Shown here: piece by piece, positions 28,275-56,429 of the stretch
Layout of the letters: each line of letters begins with the position of its first letter
Position numbering within the stretch: position 1 is the stretch's first letter
DNA from: Seriola aureovittata
Taxonomy: Eukaryota; Chordata; Actinopteri; Carangiformes; Carangidae
Direction: 5' to 3'
Assembly: GCF_021018895.1 (NCBI RefSeq)
Contig: NC_079380.1
Location: forward strand, 10,668,236-10,732,235
DNA length: 64,000 bases
Notes under the pieces: generated by a model
The model's input: only the letters and a program-made list of their open reading frames with translations
Database searches by the model: none
Told to the model about the DNA's origin: nothing
Translations under genes and position numbers: made by a program

Positions 28275-31200
28275 ATGGAGAAGAGACTGACAATAGGTCT
28301 GACTCTGTTCCTAACACTCTGCCTGGACATACCAGAGGTTGGAGGGCGGAAGGATGGAGCCAATGGAGAAAACACTCAGAAACGTTCATCACGATCTTCA
28401 GATACAAAAGGAGGTCGTTGCTCCTACACCTTCATTGTTCCACAGCAAAAACTGACAGGGGCGCTGTGTTTGAACACGCAGTCTGCTAGTACCAACCACT
28501 CTGAGGTGGCAGTGCTGCGGGCGGAGCTCAGACGACAGCAGGAACAGCTGGAGAAGCTCCGGGGCCAGATGGATCAGGAGGGGGCCCTTGCCTTGGAGGT
28601 AAGAGCACTGCGCAAAGAGAGTAATAGTATGAATTCTCGCTTTGCCCAGCTCTATGCCCAGCTGCTACACGAAGTCATACAAAAAAAAGACCAGGCTTTG
28701 GAGCAGCGAAGAGTGGAGAACCTCATGCTGAATGCTACGACACAGGTGAGCAGAGAACAGTCCTTGTTGATGTTTGATTCATGTCACCGCAAAGCTACAT
28801 CTTATCCTAATCATCATCAAATTCATCCCATGTCTGCTATGGGTGGTGGGACATCTCAGGCACTGCAGGTGTCCAGTAATTACAGGGAGCTGGAGAAGAA
28901 ATATGGAGCCCTTACCTCCATGATGAGCTCCCAGAATCAGTTTATTGCTCGTCTGGAGAAGCAGTGCCAGTGCAGGGACTCCACCCACCAGTCCTCTGTG
29001 GTAGGGAACAAACTGCGGTCTGCATGTTGCAAGTTTATGCTGGATTTGTACAAAGGAACTGAGAATAGTGTGTTATTTTTGTGTTGGTCTGGACAGGTGA
29101 TGACTGAACCAGCAAAAAGCCACTCTAATGTGCATCCTAATTACAGCTCTGAAGCCAACGAAATGACCAATGACGTTCAAAGGGACCAAAGTGTTCCTCC
29201 ACAACAGCAGGAAAAAACAGGGGGAGTTCATTCCCTCCCCACCACCACAGCTAACACTCCTACAGAGCCTCCTTTCATTAGTTACCCTGTCACAAAGACT
29301 CCAGGTACATCTATGTCAAACATGTCTTTTAGCAGAAGTGCTTGATTAGACTCAAACCTGTGTGTATGAGTGTGCCAATCTTCTGTCAGGGCTATTTAAT
29401 TGCTTAGATAAGCAGCAGAAGCTGAGGGAGTCAGTGACCTGATGTGGGAGCTCTATCTCTCTGGGAATGCCTAAACAATGTCAAAAACAGCTAACAGCTC
29501 TTATCAGAACAGAGAGGGCTTTATAATGAAGACACATTTGTAAGCACAGACATATGAACTACAACATTTGTTGAAGCTTTAAATGTCACTGCGGCTGTAA
29601 ACCTGCACAACTGGAATGTCTCAAGTGACAAAATAGATAATTTGAGCAGTCCTTCCAACAAGTCAGCAGAACCAGAGTGTGTGACTCAACATTTCCCAAA
29701 ACATCTGATGAAAGACTGCATTGCGTGGTATTCTCAGAGTTGCCACATCTTGTTGATGTGAGCGGGGACAACCAGGCATTATCACTTGAGATTTTCCTCT
29801 ATGTATACATTTTCTATGTGCACATTCCTGTGGTCAGCTTATCACCGTGACATGAGACACTGAACATGTGTTGGAAAAAATGCTCCAGCTCTAAACAGAT
29901 AAGCCGCAGTGATGATGAGATCTTCCTGACGCTAAAACAAACAGAATTCCAAAACCCTGTGGCACTTTTTTTGTGTGTCCAATTATCACCACTAGGATAA
30001 AGTCTGTGCAGAAGCATATGTTTCACACAAAATAAATTCTCAAATGCTGGTAACTTAATTTCAAATGTTTACAAGGAAAGAAATATGACAGTTTGCAAAG
30101 ATCCAGTCTGTCTCAATTTGACTAGGTCAGAACTACAACAGACATTAGCAGCAATGGCTGTTCAGTACCACATGATGCATAATAATATGACTTGATAGTA
30201 AAACTTTTAAATTGTTATATATAATATTACATTTGTGCATATTGATTTTCTTATTATGTCTGTCTTACCCTCACTTGATTGCATATTTTCTCAGGGCCAT
30301 GGCGGGACTGCCAGCATGTGCTGGAATCAGGTGAGACCACCAGCGGGATCTACCTGCTCCGCCCGCAGAGTGCTAACCGCCTAATGCAGGCTTGGTGTGA
30401 TCAGAGTCAGGCTCAAGGAGGGTGGACGGTCATCCAGCGAAGACAGGATGGGTCGGTCAACTTCTTCAGGACTTGGGAGCAATATAAGGTGATTTCATGT
30501 ACCTTTAAATCTGCAGAACACACTAGTGTTCATTAATCTTTTTATGGTAGAAACAAGACTAAGAGTCTGTAACTGGGCTTCAGCATCTTAGTTTAGTGTG
30601 TTAGCATGCTAACATTTGCTAATTTGCACTAAACCCAATGTATTGCTGAGGCTGATGGGAATGTCATAAGTTTTGCACATATTGAAAAGTTGACGGATCA
30701 CCAAGGTGATTACAGTTCATCCTGATAGTGCCATGAATGTTTTTACCAAATTTCCTGGCAATCCATCCAATAATTGTTGAGATATTTCATGTCAACCGAG
30801 AGGAAGAATCAGAAAATCACTTAACATTCATCCGCTGGGTACCATGAATGTTTGTGCCAATCCATCCAATTGATGTTGATCACTTAAGTAAAGTAACAAC
30901 AACAACTTAAGTAACAACTTTGACCTGCTGGTTGTGCCAGAGGAAAACACAGGGAATCACCAACATTAGGATAAATCCTACAGGGACCATGAATGTCAGT
31001 ACAAAATTTCATGGCAGTCCATCCAGTAGATGTTGAGATATTTCAATCTGGGACAAAGTGCTGCACCGATATTACCAAGCTTATAGCCAAACCATTAATA
31101 TAAAATAGAGACATTGATGCAAATGAGCAACACCAAATAAATAATTTTCCTCAGATTAAACTTGTGTGTTGGTGTCTTACAGCAAGGCTTTGGGAACCTA

Positions 31201-31732
31201 GATGGGGAGTATTGGCTTGGCTTGGAACATCTCTACTGGCTGACTAAACAGGCCCAATATAAGCTACGGGTTGCTCTGGAGGACTGGCAGGGCCGGCAGG
31301 TGTTTGCTGAGTATGATAGCTTCCACCTGGAACCGGAGACTGACTGGTATCGACTGCGGTTAGGACAATACCTAGGCAATGCAGGGGACTCCCTCTCATG
31401 GCACAACAACAAGGCCTTCACCACTCTGGATCGAGACAAGGATAGCTATACAGGTTTGCTCTCTCCCCACTCCTGTGTGTCAGCTCTCTGTTGGAGTGAT
31501 GACTCTTTCTGTTTGTAACTTTTACTGTTCTTCTGTTGTGTTATCAGGTAATTGTGCTCATTACCAGAAAGGAGGCTGGTGGTACCACATGTGTGCCCAC
31601 TCCAATCTGAATGGTGTGTGGTATCGGGGGGGACACTATCGCAGCCGCTACCAGGACGGGGTCTACTGGGCAGAGTTCCACGGAGGGTCCTACTCCCTCA
31701 AACGAGTTTCAATGATGATCAAACCTAGATAA
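28275..31732 (+). CDS. angptl6: Angiopoietin-like protein 6
   Basis: Secreted angiopoietin-like factor. The start at 28275 follows an acceptor at 28248 and begins a signal peptide (MEKRLTIGLTLFLTLCLDIP). Next come RCSYTFIVPQQKLTGALC, matching the ANGPTL6 N-terminal motif, a coiled coil containing EVRALRKES, then IARLEKQC. The fibrinogen-like domain carries DCQHVLESGETTSGIYLL, GGWTVIQRRQDGSVNFF, DGEYWLGLEHLY and the calcium-site-like DRDKDSYTGNC, ending with SMMIKPR. Exons: 28275-29304 (perhaps cut by two small introns, 28746-28868 and 29001-29096), 30295-30488, 31183-31453, 31548-31732; phases agree. Without the small introns the product is 559 residues; with both removed it is 486, closer to human ANGPTL6 (470). 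ANGPTL2/1 are less likely given the N-terminal motif. The neighbouring ICAM-like gene matches the 19p13 context of ANGPTL6. Confidence 0.92.
30640..31060. repeat. Dispersed-repeat-like sequence in angptl6 intron
   Basis: Three related segments carrying CCATGAATGT followed by a CAATCCATCCAA-like block and, in two of them, GTTGAGATATTTCA occur near 30733, 30841 and 30989. This modular pattern resembles a widespread percomorph interspersed repeat. The family name is not certain from sequence alone. Confidence 0.6.
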
Positions 31733-31844
31733 CATTTGGGTTGAGGACATGTGAGAAAGAAACATGATGTGAATGATATTAGGATATTAAACAATGTGAA
31801 AGTGTCTGTTTAAGAAAATGTGTCTCCACATATGTAACTGAGTT

Positions 31845-31878
31845 TTTATAGCATGTGATTGCACATGCTATAAATAAA
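31845..31878 (+). terminator. angptl6: angptl6 poly(A) signal within a perfect hairpin
   Basis: TTTATAGCATGTG (31845-31857) pairs perfectly with 31862-31874 around the loop ATTG. The AATAAA hexamer (31873-31878) starts inside the right arm. It lies 140 bases after the stop codon. Confidence 0.75.
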
Positions 31879-32161
31879 CAAACATAGTTATGCACTGCAA
31901 CTCAAGAGAACACATACAAATACACAAACGCGCTGCAAATTCAGAGATTATCTTCATCAGTTTGACAACACATGCCCTGCAAATTCAGTCAACACAACGA
32001 TAGTGATTCAAGGGGACACTAAAAAATGATGAACCTGGCTGGGACTTGTTGTTCAAAGCCCATTTGTGACTTTTGAAGTTTAAACCCTTAAATAACAAGT
32101 GCATCTTAGCCATGTTCGTCTCTTTTTTTCTTTTTGATTTATTCTTTGCCCTAATTCCAGT

Positions 32162-32194
<33 letters not shown>

Positions 32195-33152
32195 AAGACG
32201 CAGAGCACCACGGGTTGGACTCGAACCCGGGGTGCTGCGGTTAGGATTACGCCTTCATGGGTACCTCTTAAATTGCAGTGCATGAGGGATGTGCAGGTGG
32301 GGAGTTGCCGCGTGTGTGTGTATGTACACGGTATAAACATATATGTACACTGTGATTTGTGTAAATGTTAATGAGAAGAGTAATAAGTGGGTCGCTGTAC
32401 TTTTTAGGTGCTGAAATGTCGAAATAATGTCATATGACACTCTCTAAGATAGCTAGTTAGCATCTGTGCTAAAAATAACTTGCGAGAGAGAGAGAGAGAG
32501 ACACCTGCAGCGAGCCAGCTGTATGACTGGCCAGTGCATGTCCTTTTCCTGTTCAGACAATAAACGGCAGCATACAAATATAAGCAAGCCTCCTGCCCCT
32601 CATTCTCCACACACAACGCAGAATCCAGGGATTGCCCTGAGCCCGCCGTTACACTGAAATGCAGACTCACTGTAAACACATGTTTATTACAGGTAATTCA
32701 GTGACGTGTATAGACTGGGAATCACTGGATGATGGCTAACAGGAATGAGGAAAGTCTGTTGTTGGCCTGTTACAATTTCGTGCCAAATTTTGATAATTTC
32801 CAATTTGCAACCTGCTTTTCAGCAAAATTCTGGCAAATTAGTTCCTGTGTGAAAAGTGAGAGACAAAGGCAACAAATGGGAGGATGTCAACGGTTTCTGC
32901 ATAAGCTGTGGTTGTGGCGTTTCCGTTTTGGCAGCTTCCTGTAAATTAAGGCGTTGAGCTTCCCCTTTACAATCCACGCCACACTTGTCTGCTGTAAGCC
33001 TCTGCAGTTGTAGGTAGTAAGTCATCATCATCATCTTCATTTTCATCAGGGCAAGCTCTGATCCAGGACCTGGAGCTGGGCATCCTCTGGACCATACTGA
33101 AACACACTTCCCCTCCACCATCCACATCCTTCCTCCCGTATGCTGATCTAGC
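31879..33152. other. angptl6-icam intergenic region
   Basis: No gene seen. Contains a G33 tract joined to a tRNA-SINE-like fragment (32161-32275) and a short (GA)n run near 32484. The stretch before 33153 presumably includes the icam promoter and 5' UTR; no TATA box was identified. Confidence 0.5.
32161..32275 (-). mobile_element. tRNA-derived SINE fragment with poly-G/C tract
   Basis: The minus strand reads CGCAGCACCCCGGGTTCGAG and on, including a perfect pol III B box (GGTTCGAGTCC), then a stretch ending TCTGCGTCTTAC and a run of over 30 C (32162-32193 on + as G). The B box with this context is typical of fish tRNA-derived SINEs. A full cloverleaf is not seen, so it is not called a tRNA gene. 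Confidence 0.6.
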
Positions 33153-36100
33153 ATGATGCCTCTCAGCATGTTGGGCCTCCTCATGCTCATGCCCTTACTG
33201 TGTGGTGAGTGATAATGATGCGCTACAATATCTGTATGTGTGTCTTGAATTTTATATGTAACTTTAGGGAGAGATTAAAACATATTGAAGAGATTAATCA
33301 TGTTCAATTACTGGGGTAATTTCTTGCTTGCTAAAGTTTCAGTAGCTCCATGTGTTAACAGTGATGGCGACAACTAAAAATGAACTGAAAAATGTACACC
33401 AGATGATTGTTCTTGAAAAAAAAAAATGTCTTTGTTGTGAGGTGCTGTAATTTTTAGGAAATTAGAAACAATTTTGTAGCCTTCGATATTTTAACAGAAT
33501 AGAAAGAAAGTAACGTTTTTGAATAAAACTTGATCTTCTAACTGGGAGACGTAGGTGTGATAATGTTTGTGGTAAAAAACATCCGTTGTATCTGTGACAG
33601 TTGTGTAAACAGAGCTGACTGCACAGAGAGATGTGGTGGATAAACGTCTTTCCGTAGCTTCTCTCTTCTTTCAGTGTGTCATTTTGTGTTAAATAACTTT
33701 TCCTTTTGGTCAGGTATCCTAAAAAGAGATGTTATTTCAACAGACTATCCCACTACATTAAATATTACAAATGTTTGTCATATATTTTTTTTAATCATTA
33801 GGCCTACTATTATATATACTATTTTCACTGAACCGTGGTGATGTTCACATGGCTAAGACACAGATCTATGATTTAGCACTGTTTTTATAAACATGAAAGC
33901 ATTCCTTGAGCTACAGAACTCAGCCTTACACAGAGTGATATGCATTGGTGACATGAGCCACCAGAGTGCAGCAAAGTCAACCATTAAAGTTCTAAAAGAG
34001 CATTATTGTTTTGTCTATCAGCAGATGCAGACAGCACATGTACAGATGACGTTCTTATCCTGAATCCATCTAAGGTTATAGTCGAATATGGAGGGGAGGT
34101 CATAGTAAACTGCACCAACCCAGAAGATGATCATGATGGGATATACTGGACAAATGGGACCACAGATGTTGAGAAAGAGGAATATAGGGCTTTTGTCTCG
34201 TTGACATTGACACCGTCAGACTGGGATGCAAGGGCCCAGTGCAAATTAATGCGGACTGGCAATGTTGATTGCACGAAAGACCTTGAAATCACTGTGTACA
34301 GTAAGTGTAATTTCAAATAGATACTATGTAGTGGAAAAAAGATTTAAAAAAAGAAAGAAAAAACAATATAGTAACTCCATTATCTAATTTTGTTTTGATA
34401 GAGAATCCAGACGGGGTCGACATGTTTCCTATAAAGCATGTGGAAGCAACGGTGGAAGGGATGCAGTACCAGCTGCAGTGTGATATCTCTGAGGTTGCCC
34501 CTGTTCAGAACCTCACTGTGAGGTGGTACAAAGACAATGAAATAATCATGATAGACTCTTTCACAAATACAAACAAACTACCAGTGAGTGAGTCTTCTAT
34601 TTTGACAGTCAACATCAGCAGAAAAGACAATGGAGCTCAGTTTCGATGTGAGGCTCAGCTGGACTTTGAGCCTTCTGGACCGAAACTTCCTGCTTTTGTT
34701 GCCACACACAATGTTTCTGTACGCTGTAAGTTAACATTCCGCTTTTTCCAGATTATTTTATCATTTTTATTTTAAAATTAGACTAAAAAAAGCCAAAGTT
34801 AATATGGTTCTCTATCATGTAAATATTTGATTGATTTAAAAAGACTACATTTGCCTCTTCAGATGCCCCTGTGTTCACCAACGACATTCCTGAAGTCCAC
34901 ATTGTCGAAGAGGATAACAATGTCACCCTGGACTGTGAAGCTGAGGGTCACCCTCCTCCTCACTTTCAATGGACCCGTGATGGGGTGAATATGATGGAGT
35001 ACACAGACAAGCTCATTATTACTCAAGTAAACACCAACACAATTTACACCTGCATAGCTGCCAATGATCTGGGAAGAATAACTAAGACAATCCATGTTAA
35101 TGCGATGAGATATCCCCCGACGACACCTGCTGCGGCCAGAAACATGCCTGAGGCATCACCACTAGAGGGTATACTTCTGTCCTTTACATTAGTTTAGATA
35201 TGGAATATGTATCACTAATATCTTCTTTTTTTATCAACCTGTGGATATTGTTGACAACTTATTATTTATTGTGCTCCAAAATCAAATGCTAATGGAATAT
35301 GTTTACTTTTGAATGACAGATTGCCCCCTAACATTGACGCCTGCTGAACTTGTGGTTAGATTTGGTGATCCAGCTTCATCTAATTGCACCACATCAGTCA
35401 CAGACGCTGCAGGAATGGGCTGGGAAGCTGCATATGGAGGCACAGGGTTTGAAAAACCACCTACTGTCACCTGGGCTGTAAAAAAACTAACATACTGGCA
35501 TATTCAACCAAATTGCTACATTACAAGGATTAAACAGTGTAAAGTGTCACTAGCTGTCACTCTTTATAGTGAGTATGAGTCTACACACTACTATACATTA
35601 TCTTCTGTCTATATCCTACAAATATTTTGATGATGTAAAGTAATGATGCCTTGCTTACAGAATCTCTTCATAGTTCATACAGTGCCACTTCAAAAGCAAA
35701 GTAAATATGGAAAATATAGCCTGAAATAGCATAGATCCAAATGTTTTAATCTGGAAATGAAATGGGCTCAACCATAAAACAAGCTGATGTTTTATGCAAT
35801 TTACAGAGACTCCAAACACTGTGTCAGTCTCTGAGTTTCATCCTGGTCCAATGGAGGAGGGCAAAGAGCACCAGCTAAAGTGTGACATCATCAGTGTGGC
35901 TCCTGTGCAGAACCTCACGGTGAAGTGGTACCGAGGCAATGAAAGTGTGATGACAGAAACATTTAATGACACCACTGCGACCCCAGTTAATGTGTCCTCT
36001 ACCTTAAGAGTGACTCCTAAGAGAGATTACAATCGAATACATTTCAGCTGCAGCGCTGAGCTGCACTTAGGACCGAATGGACCAGAACCTGTCCCTACTG

Positions 36101-37516
36101 TAATCTCAGAACCTTACACTGCTGATGTGCGCTGTAAGTTTTCCATTTATCTGTTTATCAAATACTTCCAATAACTATTGCTAATAACAATTTTGGTCAA
36201 TTTTAATCCATGCTGATGTTTATTTGTAGATAAGCCACTGATACATGATTGTCCAACCCAATACACTGGTGTGGAGCATAACTTCAGCTTGAACATGTTA
36301 CCCTGTAAAGTTGATGGGAACCCTCCACCTGTTGTTAATTGGACCTCTCAAGGAAAACACATCAATGCGTCTCAGTCTCTCACCAGGGGCCAGTCAGGAG
36401 TTTACATAGTGGAAGCTGTCAATGAACTCGGCGAGAGCAGTACCTCTGTTACTATCACAATCGAATGTGAGTACATCGGACCTGCTTGATTGTATATTTC
36501 ATTACAACACAGATAAACACACTTTTTGCATTATTTATTCACAAAAGTATTTTGATTCACAGATAAGCCTTCATTTGCCTGTGAAGATAGCTATGAAGTT
36601 AAAGAGAATGATGACTCCTTTGCTGGTTGTGAACCAGAGGGAAAACCTTTACCCACCGTCACCTGGTATAAAGATGGAGTAATGGTGTCCAAACCCCCCT
36701 GGACAAAGCGTGATAGTGGAAAATATGTACTTCTAGCAAAAAACAAACATGGAACAGCCAATCACACACTCAGTCTTAATGTTCAGTGTAAGTTTTGATA
36801 TTTGGAATTACAAAAATACTCTTTGTATGTTGTTTTGTTGCTTGTGAAAATAAGTGATTTGAGATTATAAATACAATTTGCAACGTATTATTTCTTCCTC
36901 TCAAATTCGACCCTTTTTCTGCACAGTTGCCCCTGAGTTCAAGGAGGCAAATGAATCCAAGGAGGTGACCCTGGGTCAGAATGTGACCGTTGACTGCAGT
37001 GCTGAGGGAAACCCTGGCCCTGTGATCCAGTGGAATTACACCCATGCAGTGAATGTGAGGGAGACCACTTGGGGGCGCCAGGCGACTATCATCATCACAG
37101 GAGCCACGTCTACCAATGCCGGTGTTTACATCTGTGTTGCCACGAATGAAGTTGGGAGTGTGTCAAGATATGTCACTCTGGCGATGAAAGGTTATTATTA
37201 TTGACTGAATGGAGTGGTAACTGATGTCGATGTTATAATGCATAGGTTGCAATAAAAAGAAAAACATTTATTCATGGAGAAGTGAGAAGTACACTTTCAA
37301 ATGATGTTGCTTTATCTCGTTTGTCTTATAGGTAAAACCGCTGGCTTTCCCTGGACAGTTATTTTGGGGGTGTGCCTTTTCTTAATCTTGACCATCTCAG
37401 TCATCATTTTATACCTGCGTTGGAAAAAACATGGACAATATAGCTTTGTTCCTGACAAAGCCAGGGATGGTTCAGAGATCCCTATGACTACAAAGTCTGA
37501 TGGGGTGAAAGCTTAG
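33153..37516 (+). CDS. ICAM-like adhesion molecule with eight Ig domains
   Basis: Type I membrane adhesion receptor of the ICAM group, expected to bind leukocyte integrins; the exact orthologue is uncertain. Exons: 33153-33204, 34022-34300, 34402-34725, 34863-35168, 35320-35568, 35807-36133, 36230-36466, 36563-36787, 36927-37190, 37332-37516. All introns are phase 1, one Ig domain per exon, 815 residues. Exon 1 is the signal peptide (MMPLSMLGLLMLMPLLC). Exons 2 and 3 are ICAM-type D1 and D2 (VAPVQNLTVRWYKDNE); exon 4 a C2-type domain. Exons 5 and 6 repeat D1 and D2 (VAPVQNLTVKWYRGNES); exons 7-9 are three more Ig domains. Exon 10 has the transmembrane segment (VILGVCLFLILTISVIILYL) and a tail of about 30 residues. 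Many N-X-S/T sites. The exon 5 D1 keeps a Glu (356, GMGWEAAYG) where ICAM-1 has its LFA-1 contact; the exon 2 D1 does not. Confidence 0.88.
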
Positions 37517-37800
37517 GATATTTATGACTTGCTGAATAGGTAAGATTAAATTAGCATAAATCATGTTTTCAAAACATAATCAGATATGCCATTTATCTTA
37601 CATGGAGAGAATGGAATGCAAATATTTATATTAATCTCTGCTTTTGTATGGTACTGTCCCAACTTTATGCCACTAATACTGTAAAATGTCTCTTGTACAA
37701 AAGTCTTATGACGGAGAGATTTTAATTAGGACCACAGGTGCATTGTAACATTGGTTTTTACCTGAAAGGTTTAACCTACCATTGATCTTTTTCTATTCTC

Positions 37801-37806
37801 AATAAA
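37801..37806 (+). terminator. ICAM-like gene poly(A) signal
   Basis: AATAAA lies 285 bases after the stop codon, followed by T-rich sequence. Confidence 0.65.
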
Positions 37807-38768
37807 GTCAACCAATGTACCTCTTCTTTGCTTACTGCCTAAACTTTTCAATGAGCAAAACCAGTTATTTAATTTATGTCATCTTCATGGTTTCCCTTTT
37901 TTGCTTTCACAATGTAGCTTCGATTATTTTCAAAGTGTATTAGAGTTTACTTTCTACTCCCCTTGAAATGTTGGGCGTGCAAAACAAAGAAAAATAAAAC
38001 AAAAAAATGAAATTTTGGTCACATTGAAAAGTGACCACAGGGGTGACTAGGATGAGTATTTTTTTTTATGTTTCCTAATTTCAGATAAATAATTCACGGT
38101 TTCAGAAGTCAGTTCACATGGATGTTAAAAAGGAAGAAGAAAAAAAGAAACAGACTTCATGTCTTAATTATAAGTCATTCATGTCCATGACTTGAATAAC
38201 TCAGTGTGAATTGGTAAATTTGCCAGCATCAGTCAACTTGTTATATGATCAATTGATTCATGCTGGGGAATTTTAAGATGCTCTGTCAGGGCAGCACAAA
38301 AGCTCAGTAGCTTGGTCTAGGGCACTTCAGCGGGGTGACAGTATATACCAGGATGAATATAAATAACGTTGTTTAAACAAACAAAAATCTAATTTGAAAG
38401 AACACGGAGAATCAGGATGTGGCACACTTCTCTGGCTAGTTTCGTGTGTGGTTCAGTGCACTGCCCCTTTAAGATTTAGGATTTGGGAGTGACGCGGATA
38501 TGAAAGCTAGTTTATCCCTCTTTGCTTCGCTATGAAAAATATTTGGACAAACTAGACTAACGACTGCCAGCCTTGGTTAATTAGTTCATTATGATGCTGG
38601 TTTACATTATTTGTTGAATGAAGCAAAACCGGAGTGCGTAGTGGTTACGACTGATTTATCACCTCGGGATTATACTTACCCGGGCCGTCCTCCGAGCTGC
38701 TGCTGGGATAACTTTGGAGAAGTTCTTTGTATTCGGGGTGGTCAGGCGGCTTGGCCAACAAGCTGAAC
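37807..38768. other. ICAM-trip10 intergenic region and trip10 promoter
   Basis: No gene seen. The trip10 promoter must lie before 38769. No TATA box at a plausible distance was identified, and the transcription start cannot be fixed. Confidence 0.45.
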
Positions 38769-55012
<16,244 letters not shown>

Positions 55013-55388
55013 CAGTCAAACACTCGAGGAACAGCAGAGGAAGAGATTAACACTTCAGAAAACTGTGTGCAGTTCTTCTCCTGGGACCGATCATAAAGAA
55101 GCCACGGCACTCTGGGCGAGACCACCGGTGTATCCAGGAAGTGATCCAAATAAGGTGCTTTGATTTCTTGAGATGGGTGCCCCATATTAGAAGAGGAACG
55201 GTGCTAACAGTATGTTTCTCATCGCTCACATTACATTATTGTAATCCTCAGTTACCTAAGCCACCTAAACCACAAGGTTATTTTCATTTTGATTGCATGT
55301 CACAATAATTTTTTTGGGTTTGGTTAATTAGTGTTGCATGGATCTTAGGCACCATCATTGTACAAGTGCTTGCCTCGTTCCACAGCCT

Positions 55389-55394
55389 AATAAA
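55389..55394 (+). terminator. trip10: trip10 proximal poly(A) signal
   Basis: First AATAAA after the stop codon, 377 bases downstream. Confidence 0.45.
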
Positions 55395-56423
55395 GGCTTA
55401 GCTTCTGGATGTGAGAGGAAGAAGTCGAGAAGGGGGAGGAAGATGAGTGCTGCTGCCATCTTTACACTGAGTCTTTATACCAGGAATACTTAGGAGGGAG
55501 TTACCTCGCCAGTTTACCTATTCCAGATAAATAATTACCTGCTCTGGCCCATGATAGTCCACTCCGCCGCTTAACGTAGAGTAGAGTATAATCTGTTGCA
55601 GTTTGTTTTTGTTTTTTTTTTCTCTCAAGTGTGCCACTTTCTAGCTTTAATAGCACTTGCGGAGATGTACGGCATCGTCACTTTGCTCACGATTGGACTC
55701 GAGATCTTGAGGTTTTGCGCGCGGGGGGGGGGGACTATGTCACTCTTGGTTTTCAGCCATTTGTGAGATCAAAGGTGTGGATAGCTCTCCTGTCATGGTA
55801 AATCAGATGCACACAACAGTACAAACACTTCTAACTTTCAGACAATCACAGCCATATCATCATTTCACTTCGGTCTATAGCAGTAACAAGGATAAACAGT
55901 AGCTGTTGTTTTCTAATAGTTACAACCTGAAAATTGTTCTAAAAATAATTTATTACAAATGTGTATGTTCTATAAATAATATTTTGTTGTTGTACTTTGT
56001 ATTAAGGAGGTTCTCACATTTTTCTTATCCCCTTGCACACATAGTGGACACTTTGTAGCCACAAAAGGGAGTAAATAATGCACACATAAAATGTGCTACA
56101 TTAAGACTATTGTATTTATGTAATAAATAATATATATTTTAGCTATCACAACACCACTATTGTCTTATTAGCTTTTTAACCATTCAAATAAAGATAGTTA
56201 CATCGTGAGAGAAAACTAAAAGTCTCTTGTTGCTGATGATGTTTTGTTTGGATTTACTTCACATCTTTTCAAGTTGATCCACGTCCTGTTTTTATGTTGT
56301 TATTGAGCCAGCAAGAAGCAGTAACTGCTCATGTGTCTTTGGTGCCTTTCTGGTTAAAAGCATTGTGTATATACCATTTTTGCATATAAGATATTTCTTT
56401 TTTTTTTTTTTTTTTCAAGACTT

Positions 56424-56429
56424 AATAAA
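56424..56429 (+). terminator. trip10: trip10 distal poly(A) signal
   Basis: AATAAA at 56424-56429 follows a T17-class run and AU-rich sequence; further hexamers lie near 56121 and 56187. This would give a 3' UTR of about 1.4 kb. Confidence 0.5.

Noticed and set aside
32200..32265. tRNA gene on the minus strand
   Set aside because: Only the B-box/T-arm region is recognisable and no complete cloverleaf forms; a SINE fragment explains it.
32080..32340. Minus-strand frame with a run of prolines
   Set aside because: It is a translation of the poly-G tract and SINE fragment.
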